Shown here in pieces: positions 26,464 to 35,065 of a DNA stretch of 64,000 nt. Each line of letters opens with the position of its first letter. The stretch's first letter is position 1. Made by a program: the position numbers and the translations under genes. Origin of the DNA: a bacterium (lineage in GTDB: Bacteria > Electryoneota > Electryoneia > Electryoneales > Electryoneaceae); the NCBI GenBank assembly GCA_020444425.1, contig JAHLLB010000008.1, forward strand, positions 58,842 to 122,841. Reading direction: 5' to 3'. The notes beneath the pieces were generated by a model. That model was not told where the DNA came from and made no database searches. It saw only the letters and a list, made by a program, of their open reading frames with translations.

Positions 26464-26475
26464 AGGGAAATGTCC

Positions 26476-27132
26476 TTAGTCATGGGGAATCTGGCTGATG
26501 GTCCGCGCCGGATTGCCCGCGACAACGGTCCATGGCGGAACATTCTTGCGGATCACGGTTCCCGCGCCGACAATGCAGCCTTCGCCCAGATGCACGTTCG
26601 GGTGGACGATCGCGCCGCCACCGACATAGACGCCGTCATCCGTGCTTACCCGTCCCAGCAGAATCGCCCCCGGTCCGAGGAAGGTGAACGCGCCAACGCG
26701 GCATTCATGGTTCAGGTTGACGCCCATCAGGATTGTACAGTGGCCGCCGATCGTGGTAAACGGACCGATGTCCGTGCCCTGCAGGATGACCGTGCCGTCG
26801 CCTGCCGTGACATCGGTCATGTTGACGTCCGGATGGATCAGCGTCGCGAAGGTTGTGAAGCCGCGGTGGCGCAACGCATCCGTCGCCTTGCGTTTCGCGA
26901 CCATTGTGTGCGCGATGTTGACGAACACGGCGTGTTCGGGGTGACTTTCCGGCGTCACATCCCGTTCCGCGAGCACCGGATAGCCGAACTGTTCGGTGCC
27001 GATCAGTGATTCATCAATCTCGAGGAAACCGAGCAGATCGTACCCGTCCTGTGACGCACGGTTGATCGCGTGCAGCGTCTTGAGGAAATCTGGCGAAGTT
27101 GCGCCGGCGACGAGTAACGGTGTACGTGCCAT
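26476..27132 (-). CDS. NeuD-like sugar O/N-acetyltransferase
   Basis: A 218-residue protein with an N-terminal PglD/NeuD-type Rossmann segment (MARTPLLVAGATSPDFLKT) and a C-terminal left-handed beta-helix of hexapeptide repeats (VILQGTDIGPFTTIGGHCTI, GVYVGGGAIVHPNVHLGEGC), ending VVAGNPARTISQIP. Such enzymes acetylate the nonulosonic acid or its amino-sugar precursor with acetyl-CoA. The His of NHECRVGAF is the likely general base. Start ATG 27132; 29 upstream codons in frame look non-coding. The gene lies 20 nt downstream of the cytidylyltransferase. Confidence 0.8.
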   Translation of the reverse strand: MARTPLLVAGATSPDFLKTLHAINRASQDGYDLLGFLEIDESLIGTEQFGYPVLAERDVTPESHPEHAVFVNIAHTMVAKRKATDALRHRGFTTFATLIHPDVNMTDVTAGDGTVILQGTDIGPFTTIGGHCTILMGVNLNHECRVGAFTFLGPGAILLGRVSTDDGVYVGGGAIVHPNVHLGEGCIVGAGTVIRKNVPPWTVVAGNPARTISQIPHD

Positions 27133-27152
27133 GCTGGAATCCACGCTTACGG

Positions 27153-27881
27153 TCAAGACCAGAGGGTCAGAATTTCGCCGGTGCTCAGTACACGGGCGAC
27201 ATCCGCATCTTGATCCCAATAGTCGATCAGCTCCTTGAGGGGGACGAACTTGCGGCCATTATTGACCGCGTCCCACATCTTGCGAATCATCAGCAGGTCC
27301 ATCGGATCATCCACCGCGAAACGGATTTCCGGGCGCGCGAGGTCTGCGGGCGGGGCGACGCGATCAATTTTGAACTGGTCAGGGTGCTCGGCGATATACA
27401 GCATCACCAGTTCGCTGCGAGTGCGTTCGTCACCGAGATCATGGGCACGTTTCAGCGCGGCCGTTGACACCACCTCGACAAACGCCGCAATCGGCAGCTT
27501 TTCGGTCACGGTGAAGTCGTTTCCATTGGCGATGTGCCGCTCGATGATCTCGTCGATATTTTCCCAATAGATAAACGGGTTTTCGCTGGTGTTGCGCAGG
27601 ATGACGTCCGCACCGACACTCTCAGCGGCCATGATCAGGCGGTACTGTACATCGCGTCCCGCGCCAACCACATACTTGTAGCCATGTTCCCTGGCGTACT
27701 CGATGAACAGGCCGGAATCCGGGCCTTCACTGATCGCGAGTACGATCTCATCCAGACGTTTCGCCTGCTTCATCTGGTCGAGCAGGTGGGTCAGGATGGG
27801 ACGATCTCCGACCAGCTGCAACGGTTTGCCGAAGAGACGGGTGGAGTAAGCGCGGCAGGCTATCGCGGCACAGGTTTTCAC
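27153..27881 (-). CDS. CMP-nonulosonate cytidylyltransferase-like, SpsF family
   Basis: A 242-residue nucleotidyltransferase with the KdsB/NeuA/SpsF fold: ACRAYSTRLFGKPLQLVGDRP (CTP-binding P-loop-like start), YVVGAGRDVQYRLIMAAESV, VILRNTSENPFIYWENID (sugar-Asp region) and FAVDDPMDLLMIRKMW (metal-binding Asp-Asp). It should activate the C9 sugar as a CMP derivative. GTG 27881 overlaps the upstream synthase stop (GTGA) and gives the usual start length; TTG 27887 is an alternative. It pairs with the synthase encoded just upstream. Confidence 0.8.
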   Translation of the reverse strand: MKTCAAIACRAYSTRLFGKPLQLVGDRPILTHLLDQMKQAKRLDEIVLAISEGPDSGLFIEYAREHGYKYVVGAGRDVQYRLIMAAESVGADVILRNTSENPFIYWENIDEIIERHIANGNDFTVTEKLPIAAFVEVVSTAALKRAHDLGDERTRSELVMLYIAEHPDQFKIDRVAPPADLARPEIRFAVDDPMDLLMIRKMWDAVNNGRKFVPLKELIDYWDQDADVARVLSTGEILTLWS

Positions 27882-28882
27882 TTGCAATCCCCGGGTTGAA
27901 TCGGTTCGTGTTGTTCGATCGTACGGGCGGCATGTTTGCCGAGCACGGCATCGAGGGTGGAATACGTTTCAGCGGGGACATCGTCCACGCGCTTGAGGCC
28001 GAGATTGGCGCCGGTAAATTCCTCGCCAGCGGCGATGTCAGCCGTCGCCACCAGCCATTTCTTGTGCTTGTTGCGGTAGGCGCGTTCGTCCTCGCCCATC
28101 TCAATGCTGCGCGATCCCAGCGCCGGTTCGGCGGCACGGATCGTGTCGACCATGCGCTTGAACGGTTCGGGATCGAGTGACGAAAACCAGTCGCCGCCCT
28201 CCTGCGACCGGTCGAGGGTGATGTGCGTCTCGATCAGGTCCGCACCGGCGGCAACTGCCCACACCGGGAGTTGAATCGCTTCTTCTGTGCCGCCGTCCAC
28301 ATGCCCGGCGAAGCCGATGGGCAGGTCAAACGTGCGGCGCAGGGTTTCGATCCGGCGCAAGTGTGAGTCGCTGAGTTTGGTCGGGTAGGACTGGAAGCCG
28401 TGCATCAGCACAATCTGCGGCGCGCCGCTGGTCCGCAGCACATCAATCGCGCGTTCGGTTTCCTCCGGCTTCGAACCGCCGGTGGACAACAGCACCGGTT
28501 TGCCGGTCTGTCCGATTCCGGCGAGCAACGGGCTGTTGGATACGTCCGCGTTGTGCACCTTGAATCCGTCCATGCCGAGCCGGTCCGCACGCTGCAGGCT
28601 GTCGAGGCCGAAAACGTCGCAGATCGTCGTCAGGCCGTGGCCATGAGCGCGATCAATGATCGACTGCCAGTGCTCGTCCGGCATCTGCAGCTTGATGTAC
28701 AGGTCGTAATACGAGAACGACGGCACCGCGATCTCGTCCGGTGTGAACATCTGGAACTTGACCGCGTCCGCGCCGGCACGTGCGGCGGCGTCCACGATGC
28801 CAAGCGCGTCCTCGACACGGCCGTCGTGCGCGTTCGCCATCTCGGCGACGATGTAGATGCGGTCCAGGTTCAGGTTGGGCAT
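27878..28882 (-). CDS. Second NeuB-family nonulosonate synthase, divergent
   Basis: A 334-residue NeuB/SpsE-family protein: YIVAEMANAHDGRVEDAL, AVKFQMFTPDEI, LLSTGGSKPEETERAI, IGFAGHVDGG and ETHITLDRSQEGGDWFSSL in the TIM barrel, and a SAF domain from about residue 275 (KKWLVATADIAAGEEF). It differs from the PseI homologue at key stretches: GFKVHNADVSN replaces YKIASFE, and MHGFQSYPT replaces KCTSSYP. It is therefore a different subfamily and probably makes another C9 or a related keto-deoxy sugar. Genes on both sides overlap or nearly touch it, placing it in the same operon. Confidence 0.8.
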   Translation of the reverse strand: MPNLNLDRIYIVAEMANAHDGRVEDALGIVDAAARAGADAVKFQMFTPDEIAVPSFSYYDLYIKLQMPDEHWQSIIDRAHGHGLTTICDVFGLDSLQRADRLGMDGFKVHNADVSNSPLLAGIGQTGKPVLLSTGGSKPEETERAIDVLRTSGAPQIVLMHGFQSYPTKLSDSHLRRIETLRRTFDLPIGFAGHVDGGTEEAIQLPVWAVAAGADLIETHITLDRSQEGGDWFSSLDPEPFKRMVDTIRAAEPALGSRSIEMGEDERAYRNKHKKWLVATADIAAGEEFTGANLGLKRVDDVPAETYSTLDAVLGKHAARTIEQHEPIQPGDCK

Positions 28883-28900
28883 GGGTTCTTTCTGGTTTTG

Positions 28901-28975
28901 GGCTACGGGTTGCAGGCTATGGGCTATAGGCTATGGGCTATAGGCTATGGGCTATAGGCTATGGGCTATGGGTGT
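28901..28975. repeat. Low-complexity GGCTATAGGCTATGG run
   Basis: Iterated gggctat/aggctat words lie upstream of the synthase and downstream of the PseG-like gene, inside the minus-strand operon. The remainder of the 128-nt gap is gttaccggcaaccggtgacc-like. Confidence 0.8.
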
Positions 28976-29010
28976 TACCGGCAACCGGTGACCGTTTACC
29001 GAGTACCGCT

Positions 29011-30024
29011 TCAGTCGTTTTCTTCCATCAACTCCAGCACGGCGTCAGTAATGGCCTCGATGCCGGGGCCGGTAAATTCGCTGCGTGCATGGCTGGACAA
29101 CAACTCCCGCACCTTCGGCTGAAACAGCAGCTCCAGCTTACTTGGCTTGAGCGCGTCAAACTTGCCAAGGTTGACGATCAAGTCTTTCCGCTCCAGCATC
29201 TGGCCGTATTCCTGCTGAAAATCGAGATAGTTGGCGAGGAATACCGCCTGGCCGCAGCTGAGCGCTTCGTAGGTAATGTTACCGTAGGTACAGATCACCG
29301 CGCCGGCGTTCTGCAACAGTGGCACCAGAGATGGTAACCCCTGCAGCAGATCCAACTTCGGAAACTGTTCGCGCAGTTCCGCGATCTGATCGTCCGGGAA
29401 GTGCGGCGACAGCACCATCGCGAACCCGGGGAATTGTTCCAGCGCTCGCTCGTACACTTCGGACGCCAGCAATTGCGGCCCATTCTGCACCGGCCCGCCG
29501 CCGATCACCGCGACCAGCCAGCCGTGATGGTCTTCGTCATCCTCGGCAACCGGTTGGAAGAATTCCGCTCCCACCGGCGCGAAGGCGAAGCCGTACAACG
29601 AGCGCCGAGGTGCGACACCGGCGATGACCACATCCGGCAGATGATCGATGAACAGGTCACACATCACCGGCAGCTGCTGGTACAACGCCGACGAGATGAT
29701 GATAAACAACTGGCCGCTGTCCCGCACGTCCGCCGTTTTCTGCGGATCCATGTAGCCGGGCACGCCGGGTTTGTGCATCGTGTCAAGCACGGTGAACTTT
29801 GCGAAGGGGAACTGCTTCGGGTTGGCGAACACCTCGATTTCCGAGTCGAGGAACTCGTCGATGAAGCGTTGTGCACCGTCGGAAAACGAGCCACAGAGGC
29901 CGAGACGCAGGCCGGGGTCGCGGGAGTGCAGGGCGTGCAACACGTCCAGCCCGCGTTTCAGGTGACCGTTCCCGATTTCCGGCAACGAATCACAGTGATA
30001 GACGAGATCATGACGATCAATCAC
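29011..30024 (-). CDS. PseG-like GT-B protein
   Basis: A 337-residue protein resembling PseG-type UDP-sugar hydrolases and related GT28-like enzymes: YHCDSLPEIGNGHLKRGLDV at the start (GxGHxxR analogue), VAVIGGGPVQNGPQLLASEV in the middle, and AGAVICTYGNITYEALSCGQ with GQMLERKDLIVNLG near the end. PseG removes UDP from the 2,4-diamino sugar that feeds PseI. Start GTG 30024 has GGGGG about 10 nt upstream; the frame runs farther upstream into the preceding gene. It could instead be a glycosyltransferase. Confidence 0.68.
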   Translation of the reverse strand: MIDRHDLVYHCDSLPEIGNGHLKRGLDVLHALHSRDPGLRLGLCGSFSDGAQRFIDEFLDSEIEVFANPKQFPFAKFTVLDTMHKPGVPGYMDPQKTADVRDSGQLFIIISSALYQQLPVMCDLFIDHLPDVVIAGVAPRRSLYGFAFAPVGAEFFQPVAEDDEDHHGWLVAVIGGGPVQNGPQLLASEVYERALEQFPGFAMVLSPHFPDDQIAELREQFPKLDLLQGLPSLVPLLQNAGAVICTYGNITYEALSCGQAVFLANYLDFQQEYGQMLERKDLIVNLGKFDALKPSKLELLFQPKVRELLSSHARSEFTGPGIEAITDAVLELMEEND

Positions 30025-30037
30025 TGCTCTGCCCCCG

Positions 30038-31123
30038 CTACATCTTGCCGAGCAACCTGATCGCCCGGCGGTATTCTTCCCACTGGCCGGTGTCGAGCCA
30101 TGCCTTTTCCCCGATCGGGAAGACACCGACCTTTTCCCCGCGCTCGAGCACAGCGTCGATCAGGTGCGTCATGTGGAATTCCTGATCCTCTGGAATGTAG
30201 TCCAACACTTCCGGCGAAAGGATGTACATCCCGGTGTTGACGAGGAAATCGTACCGTGGCTTCTCCACGATCTTCGACAACGATCCGTCCTCGGCGACTT
30301 CGCAGACGCCGTACGGGACGGTGTGGTTCTTCAACGAGCCGACCACGGTCAACTTGTGGCCGTTCTTCGTGTGATGATCGAAGATGTCCGCGAAGTCGGC
30401 ACGGATGATCACATCACAGTTTACCACGAAAAATGGGCGATGCACCTTGCCTTTCAGGAATTGCAACGCGCCCGCGGTGCCGAGCGGTTTGTCCTCTTCG
30501 ACCAGTTCGACCTGGTCGGCGAGGTTGACGCTTTCCAGGTAGACACGGATCATCTTGCGCATGTGGTTGACGCTGACGAAGAAATGATCGACGCCGTACG
30601 GGCGGAAATCATCCATGATCAACTCAAGCACCGGCTTGTCGCCGATGGGCACCAGCGGCTTTGGCAGGACGCGGGTGAACGGGTCGAGCCGTGACCCCTT
30701 GCCACCGGCCATGATGACAACGTCGCAGTCGAGCTGGCGGTGTTCTTCCGTCTCACGCAGCTGCGCGGCTTCGAGATCGTTCCAGACAATCAGGTCGGCC
30801 GGTTTGCCGTCGTTGTCCACGATCGGCACGTGCCGGAAACTGCGTTCCTCCAGCAACTCGACTACCGCTTCCTCGCTGGTTTCGTCCTGCCGCAATGTCG
30901 CCGGGCCGTGCTTCATCACCCGTTCCACCGGGCCGTCGAGGTCGGCGTTGGCGAGGATCGCGCGGCGCAGGTCGCCGTCGGTCAGCATCCCGGTGAGGAC
31001 ACCGGCACCGTTCACCACCAGCACCACGCCGAGGTGGTGCTCATCCATCGCCTCAATCGCGTGACGGATGCTGACGGTCTCGTGAACGGTCAGATCACGC
31101 AGGACATCCGGGGAACGGTACAC
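30038..31123 (-). CDS. CBS-domain sugar nucleotidyltransferase, PtmE-like
   Basis: A 361-residue protein with two CBS motifs at the N-terminus (residues about 1-125, e.g. GVVLVVNGAGVLTGMLTDGD and FRHVPIVDNDGKPADLIV). A nucleotidyltransferase domain follows, with VVIMAGGKGSRLDPFTRVLPK (GxGTRL-type loop, Lys after LP), VEEDKPLGTAGALQF and FVVNCDVIIRADF (metal Asp). This is the layout of PtmE, the glucosamine-1-phosphate guanylyltransferase of Campylobacter legionaminic acid synthesis. CBS domains may sense adenylates. Start GTG 31123 has GAGG upstream. Confidence 0.82.
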   Translation of the reverse strand: MYRSPDVLRDLTVHETVSIRHAIEAMDEHHLGVVLVVNGAGVLTGMLTDGDLRRAILANADLDGPVERVMKHGPATLRQDETSEEAVVELLEERSFRHVPIVDNDGKPADLIVWNDLEAAQLRETEEHRQLDCDVVIMAGGKGSRLDPFTRVLPKPLVPIGDKPVLELIMDDFRPYGVDHFFVSVNHMRKMIRVYLESVNLADQVELVEEDKPLGTAGALQFLKGKVHRPFFVVNCDVIIRADFADIFDHHTKNGHKLTVVGSLKNHTVPYGVCEVAEDGSLSKIVEKPRYDFLVNTGMYILSPEVLDYIPEDQEFHMTHLIDAVLERGEKVGVFPIGEKAWLDTGQWEEYRRAIRLLGKM

Positions 31124-31138
31124 AGTTACATCCTCACA

Positions 31139-32275
31139 TCAGTTGTGTTTGGCTAACGCGCCCTGCAACGTATCCGCGACACGTCCGACCTGCTCCTCGG
31201 TCAGCGAATCGTACATCGGCAACGTGATCAGGTGATCGGCGACATAGTCTGTCGTCGGCAGATGATGCGTGCCGGCATAAATCGAGAACCGGTGAATCGC
31301 CGGGTAGTGGACGCTGGTCTGGATGCCGTGGTCGGCGAGGTACTGACGGATCGCGTCGCGTCGCGCTTCGCCGCCGCTGTCAATCACGATCGGCATGATG
31401 TAATTCGCCGAATTCTCGGTCATGCCCATGTACGGGACGGTGATGCCGTCCACATCCCCCAGCGCCTTTTCGTAGACCGCACGCAACTCTTTCCGCCTGG
31501 CGAGGATGCCGTCCAGCTTCGTTTCCTGGGCCAATGCCAGCGAGGCGCGGATGTCGTCGATGCGGTAGTTGTAGCCGGGTTCGACGACGTCGTAGCGCGT
31601 TGCGTGACCCTGCGCGCGCTGATACGAAAGCGTGGTCATGCCATGTGAACGGATCAGTTTCGCGCGGGCAGCGAGCTGATCGTCGTCCGTCGCCAGCAAG
31701 CCGCCTTCGGCGCTGGTGATGACCTTGTTCGAGAAGAAGCTGTAACAGCCGAATTTGCCCCAGGTTCCGAGCTTGCGGCCATGATAGTCGACGTCAATGG
31801 TGTGCGCGGCGTCCTCGATGATCACCAGCCGGTGTTCGTCCGCGATCTGAGCAAAGCGTTCCATCGGACACGGCCAGCCGCCATAATGCATCGGCAGGAT
31901 CGCGCGGGTACGCTGGGTGATCTTCCGCTGGACGTCGTCCGGATCGAGGCTCAAATTGCGCGCGCTGATGATGTCGGCAAAGACCGGACGCGCGCCGGTG
32001 TAGCGGACAGCGTTCGCCGTCGCGACAAAGGTCAGCGACGGGACAATCACCTCGTCCTCCGGGCCGAGTCCGGCGAGGACACACGCCATGTGCAGCGCGG
32101 CGGTGCAGTTTGTCACCGCGATCACATGCTTCACCCCCAGCCGTGCAGCGAACCTTTCTTCCAGCTCGACCGTGCGCTGGCCCATGGATATCCACTTGGA
32201 CCGAACCGTTTCGGCAACCGCGTCAACTTCATGGTCATCGAAGTTGAGATCGAAAAGGGGAATATCAAACGCCAT
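31139..32275 (-). CDS. DegT/DnrJ/EryC1 sugar aminotransferase (LegC/PseC-like)
   Basis: A 378-residue PLP enzyme: IPLFDLNFDDHEVDAV at the start, VTNCTAALHMACVLAGLG, DEVIVPSLTFVATANAV, IIEDAAHTIDVDYHG (cofactor Asp) and GCYSFFSNKVITSAEGG with the Schiff-base Lys. These enzymes add the 4-amino group in bacillosamine, legionaminic and pseudaminic acid precursors. Its start codon overlaps the epimerase stop by one base (TGATG). With the PtmE-like and SDR neighbours a LegC-type role is plausible; the substrate cannot be proven. Confidence 0.84.
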   Translation of the reverse strand: MAFDIPLFDLNFDDHEVDAVAETVRSKWISMGQRTVELEERFAARLGVKHVIAVTNCTAALHMACVLAGLGPEDEVIVPSLTFVATANAVRYTGARPVFADIISARNLSLDPDDVQRKITQRTRAILPMHYGGWPCPMERFAQIADEHRLVIIEDAAHTIDVDYHGRKLGTWGKFGCYSFFSNKVITSAEGGLLATDDDQLAARAKLIRSHGMTTLSYQRAQGHATRYDVVEPGYNYRIDDIRASLALAQETKLDGILARRKELRAVYEKALGDVDGITVPYMGMTENSANYIMPIVIDSGGEARRDAIRQYLADHGIQTSVHYPAIHRFSIYAGTHHLPTTDYVADHLITLPMYDSLTEEQVGRVADTLQGALAKHN

Positions 32276-33267
32276 CAGATCGCTTCCGGGTTCGAGTTAC
32301 GGAATTTGGTCGAGTCCGGATCGGAGATGACACCGTCCCGCAGGATCTCGTGGATCTCACGGATGCCGTCCGGCACACGCTTGGTGATCGTAAAGCCGAG
32401 ACGGTCCCGGATCTTGCTGAAATCGACGCGATAGTCGCGTGGATCCTCGTCCTTCTTGACGTATTCGATTTTGGCGTCCGGGATGATTTTCGCCATCTCA
32501 TCCGCCAGCATCTTCTTCTGGTAGTTCTCCGACGTGTCGCCGACACCGAAAACATCACCGTCGACCAGCTCACGATCCGCTTCCAGCACCACGATGCAGG
32601 AGCGTGCCAGGTCTTCCACGTGGCAATACGGCCGCCAGAACTGTTCACCGAAAATCTTCAACGTGCGGCCCAGCGACAGGTCACGGGTGAACTCGTTGAC
32701 CGTCAAGTCGAACCGGACACGCGGCGACAACCCATACACGGTCGAGAACCGCAACGGCGTCGCGACCATACCATCCTTGCCGCCCGGGTTCGCCATCAGG
32801 TGTTTCTCGAACTCGACCTTGAGCTCGGCGTACAGGGAAATCGGGTTCAACGCGGAGGTTTCGGTGATGTATTCGTCACCCTCCATTTTGCCGTAATTGC
32901 TGCACGTCGAGGCAAAAATGAAGCGCTCGATATTTCCGGCTTTCCGCGCCAGGTCGAACAGCTGCTTCGACCCGTCCCCGTTGATCGAACGCGCCAACTC
33001 CGGCTGCTGACGGCAGGCCGGATCGCCGACAATCGCCGCGAGGTGGACGATGGCGTCCGAATCCTTGATCGCGTCCTGCATGAGGGCCGCGTCACGGACA
33101 TCGCCCTTGCGAAAGCTGAAGTTCGGGTGGTTGTACATCCCAATGATCGCGTCCCCGCCGAAAAACAGGGCGTCCACACCGAGAACCTTGTAGCCGTTGT
33201 CGAGCAGTTGACGTGCGAGTACCGAGCCGATGTAGCCCGCCACACCGGTGACCAAGACCGTTTTCAC
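32275..33267 (-). CDS. NAD-dependent epimerase/dehydratase (extended SDR)
   Basis: A 330-residue extended SDR starting at GTG 33267, with LVTGVAGYIGSVLARQLL as nucleotide loop, SDAIVHLAAIVGDPAC, STCSNYG and the catalytic YAELK (Tyr-x3-Lys), and RPYCHVEDLARSCI in the C-terminal half. The STCSNYGKM variant is common in WcaG-like SDRs of uncertain substrate. As first gene of the nonulosonate operon it may supply the 4-keto precursor (a LegB/PseB-like role), but it lacks obvious dehydratase-specific features. Ribosome site AGAGAGGG precedes the GTG. The frame extends 50 codons upstream without homology. Confidence 0.82.
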   Translation of the reverse strand: MKTVLVTGVAGYIGSVLARQLLDNGYKVLGVDALFFGGDAIIGMYNHPNFSFRKGDVRDAALMQDAIKDSDAIVHLAAIVGDPACRQQPELARSINGDGSKQLFDLARKAGNIERFIFASTCSNYGKMEGDEYITETSALNPISLYAELKVEFEKHLMANPGGKDGMVATPLRFSTVYGLSPRVRFDLTVNEFTRDLSLGRTLKIFGEQFWRPYCHVEDLARSCIVVLEADRELVDGDVFGVGDTSENYQKKMLADEMAKIIPDAKIEYVKKDEDPRDYRVDFSKIRDRLGFTITKRVPDGIREIHEILRDGVISDPDSTKFRNSNPEAI

Positions 33268-33553
33268 TTGACCCTCTCTCTGTCTGCCGCGCCCGGCAGG
33301 TGATGTGTTGGTGTATCGCTGGAAGCTACGGAATGTAAGGGCCGAACAGGAGGAATGAAACCGAGCGGTGAGGGGGGAATCTACAGGTGTGAGGTAGATG
33401 GTAAGAGGGGCGAACAAAGCGCGGAACTATCTGCCACACAGGGGACATCTGGCGGTACTCGACGTTGGTAGAACGATGCGTGTAGCTTGCGTAGATGACG
33501 CCGTTTCCTCGCTGATCCGCACGATTTGTGCCGACAGTTGTCCCCCGGAACCG

Positions 33554-34038
33554 GTAGATCATCCCTGCTGGCGGAGCCATCCGGGGCACGCAGCATACCC
33601 GGCAATATAACCCTCGGACAAGCCACGACATGAATGTCGTGGGCATATTCTTCCCGATTCGATGACTTGAACACGATCCCGACGAGCAAGCTCGTCGGGG
33701 CACACACAACTCGATGACATGACCATCGGATCATCCCGGCTGGCGGAGCCATCCGGGGCACATGCCCCCTTAATCATTGACCGTCGGATGGTCCCAGACA
33801 TGAATGTCTGGGGCACGTACGCTCTCAATTATCTCCGGATTATCCACGACATAAATGTCGTGGGCATCGCTGATAGCACTTCGGCGTCGGATCATCCCGG
33901 CTGGCGAAGCCATCCGGGGCACATGGTACATCGAGGAATAGAACCCTCGGACAAGCCACGACATGAATGTCGTGGGCATATTCTTCCCGATTCGATGACT
34001 TGAACACGATCCCGACGAGCTCACTTGCCGTCGGGGCA
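33554..34038 (+). repeat. Cluster of nine REP-like hairpins with four stem types
   Basis: Same-strand elements start at 33554, 33616, 33675, 33728, 33786, 33837, 33889, 33949 and 34008. Stems are CCCGG.TGGC-GGA-GCCA.CCGGG (33554, 33728, 33889), CCACGACAT (33616, 33837, 33949), CCCGACGAGC (33675, with a mismatched version at 34008) and CCCAGACAT (33786). Each has GGAT, GGAC or GAT before the hairpin and GGGCAT or GGGGCAC after it. The cluster separates the divergent nonulosonate operon and yajC; 33268-33553 before it holds no gene. Confidence 0.85.
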
Positions 34039-34164
34039 CACACTACGATGACATCGTTGGAACGGGCGAGGCGCTCCGGGCGTACCCAACCTCGGCATCT
34101 CCCGGTTCCGACGTGTATATTGCGGAGCTGATTCCCCACTAAAACGAAGGCGAGAGACGAAACG

Positions 34165-34497
34165 ATGCATTTTCCCATGTACTTCATTCCGCTCATGGCG
34201 GGCGGCGGCGCAGAAGGCGGCACAGGTGGCGGCGGACTGCTGGGCTTTCTGCCCTTCATACTCATCTTTGTCATCATCTATTTCCTGATGATCCGTCCCC
34301 AGGCCAAGCGCCAGAAGGAACAGCAGAAGATGATCGCCGAGCTGAAACAAGGCGACAATGTGGTCACCATCGGCGGAATTCATGGAACCGTCGCCGGTAT
34401 CCGTGAACAAGACAACACCCTGATCGTCAAGATCAATGAAGGGAACAAGATCATCGTAGATCGCAGTGCCGTCAATCGAAAGACGGATGCGAGCTAA
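34165..34497 (+). CDS. yajC: Sec translocase auxiliary subunit YajC
   Basis: A 110-residue inner-membrane protein associated with SecDF. One transmembrane helix (FLPFILIFVIIYFLMIRPQ) is followed by the family signature AKRQKEQQKMIAELKQGD and NVVTIGGIHGTVAGI. The N-terminal Gly-rich segment before the helix is usual. A ribosome site (CGAGAG) lies before ATG 34165. It opens the plus-strand housekeeping cluster and probably has its promoter between the REP cluster and the start codon. Confidence 0.95.
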   Translation: MHFPMYFIPLMAGGGAEGGTGGGGLLGFLPFILIFVIIYFLMIRPQAKRQKEQQKMIAELKQGDNVVTIGGIHGTVAGIREQDNTLIVKINEGNKIIVDRSAVNRKTDAS

Positions 34498-34524
34498 GTC
34501 TGGCGCGATGACGGAGTTATCTGC

Positions 34525-35040
34525 ATGGCTTTACTGGACATAAAGGTGTACGGCGATCCGGTTCTGCGCAAAGTCGCGGAACCGGTGACCGAGTTCGGCC
34601 CGGAGCTGGAAAAACTCGCCGCCGACATGCTCGAGACGATGGAGAAGGGCGATGGCATCGGCCTCGCCGCGCCACAGGTCGGGCTGAGCATCCGCTTTCT
34701 CGTGATCGGTTTGCCGGAAGAGGTAGACGGGGAGCGTACGATGCGTATCCTCACCATGGCAAATCCGGAAATCGTCGCCGAAAGCGAAGAGCTTGCCACC
34801 TGCGAGGAAGGCTGCCTGTCGTTGCCGGAAATCAACGTGCAGGTGGATCGTCCGGAAGCGGTCACTGTCGAATACCAGGACCTGAAGGGTGAAAAGCGGG
34901 TGCTGGAGGCGGAGGGCATGCTCGCCGTCGTGGTGCAGCATGAGATGGACCACTTGGACGGTGTCCTGATCACCGATTACCTGCCGCCATTGAAGAGAAC
35001 GTTGATGCGTGGCAAGCTGAAGAAACTCAGCGAACAGTAA
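34525..35040 (+). CDS. def: Peptide deformylase
   Basis: A 171-residue metalloenzyme that removes the formyl group from nascent N-formyl-methionine proteins. All three motifs are present: GIGLAAPQVG near residue 48, EEGCLSLPE (metal Cys) and QHEMDHLDG (metal His residues and catalytic Glu). A ribosome site ACGGAG precedes ATG 34525. The adjacent fmt gene adds the formyl group that this enzyme removes. Confidence 0.97.
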   Translation: MALLDIKVYGDPVLRKVAEPVTEFGPELEKLAADMLETMEKGDGIGLAAPQVGLSIRFLVIGLPEEVDGERTMRILTMANPEIVAESEELATCEEGCLSLPEINVQVDRPEAVTVEYQDLKGEKRVLEAEGMLAVVVQHEMDHLDGVLITDYLPPLKRTLMRGKLKKLSEQ

Positions 35041-35065
35041 CCCACTGCACGGGGTTGAATGACGC

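Noticed and set aside
33326..34039. Several 89-127 aa ORFs on the minus strand
   Set aside because: They translate REP-like hairpins (APDGSASRDD and PTTFMSW words), not proteins.
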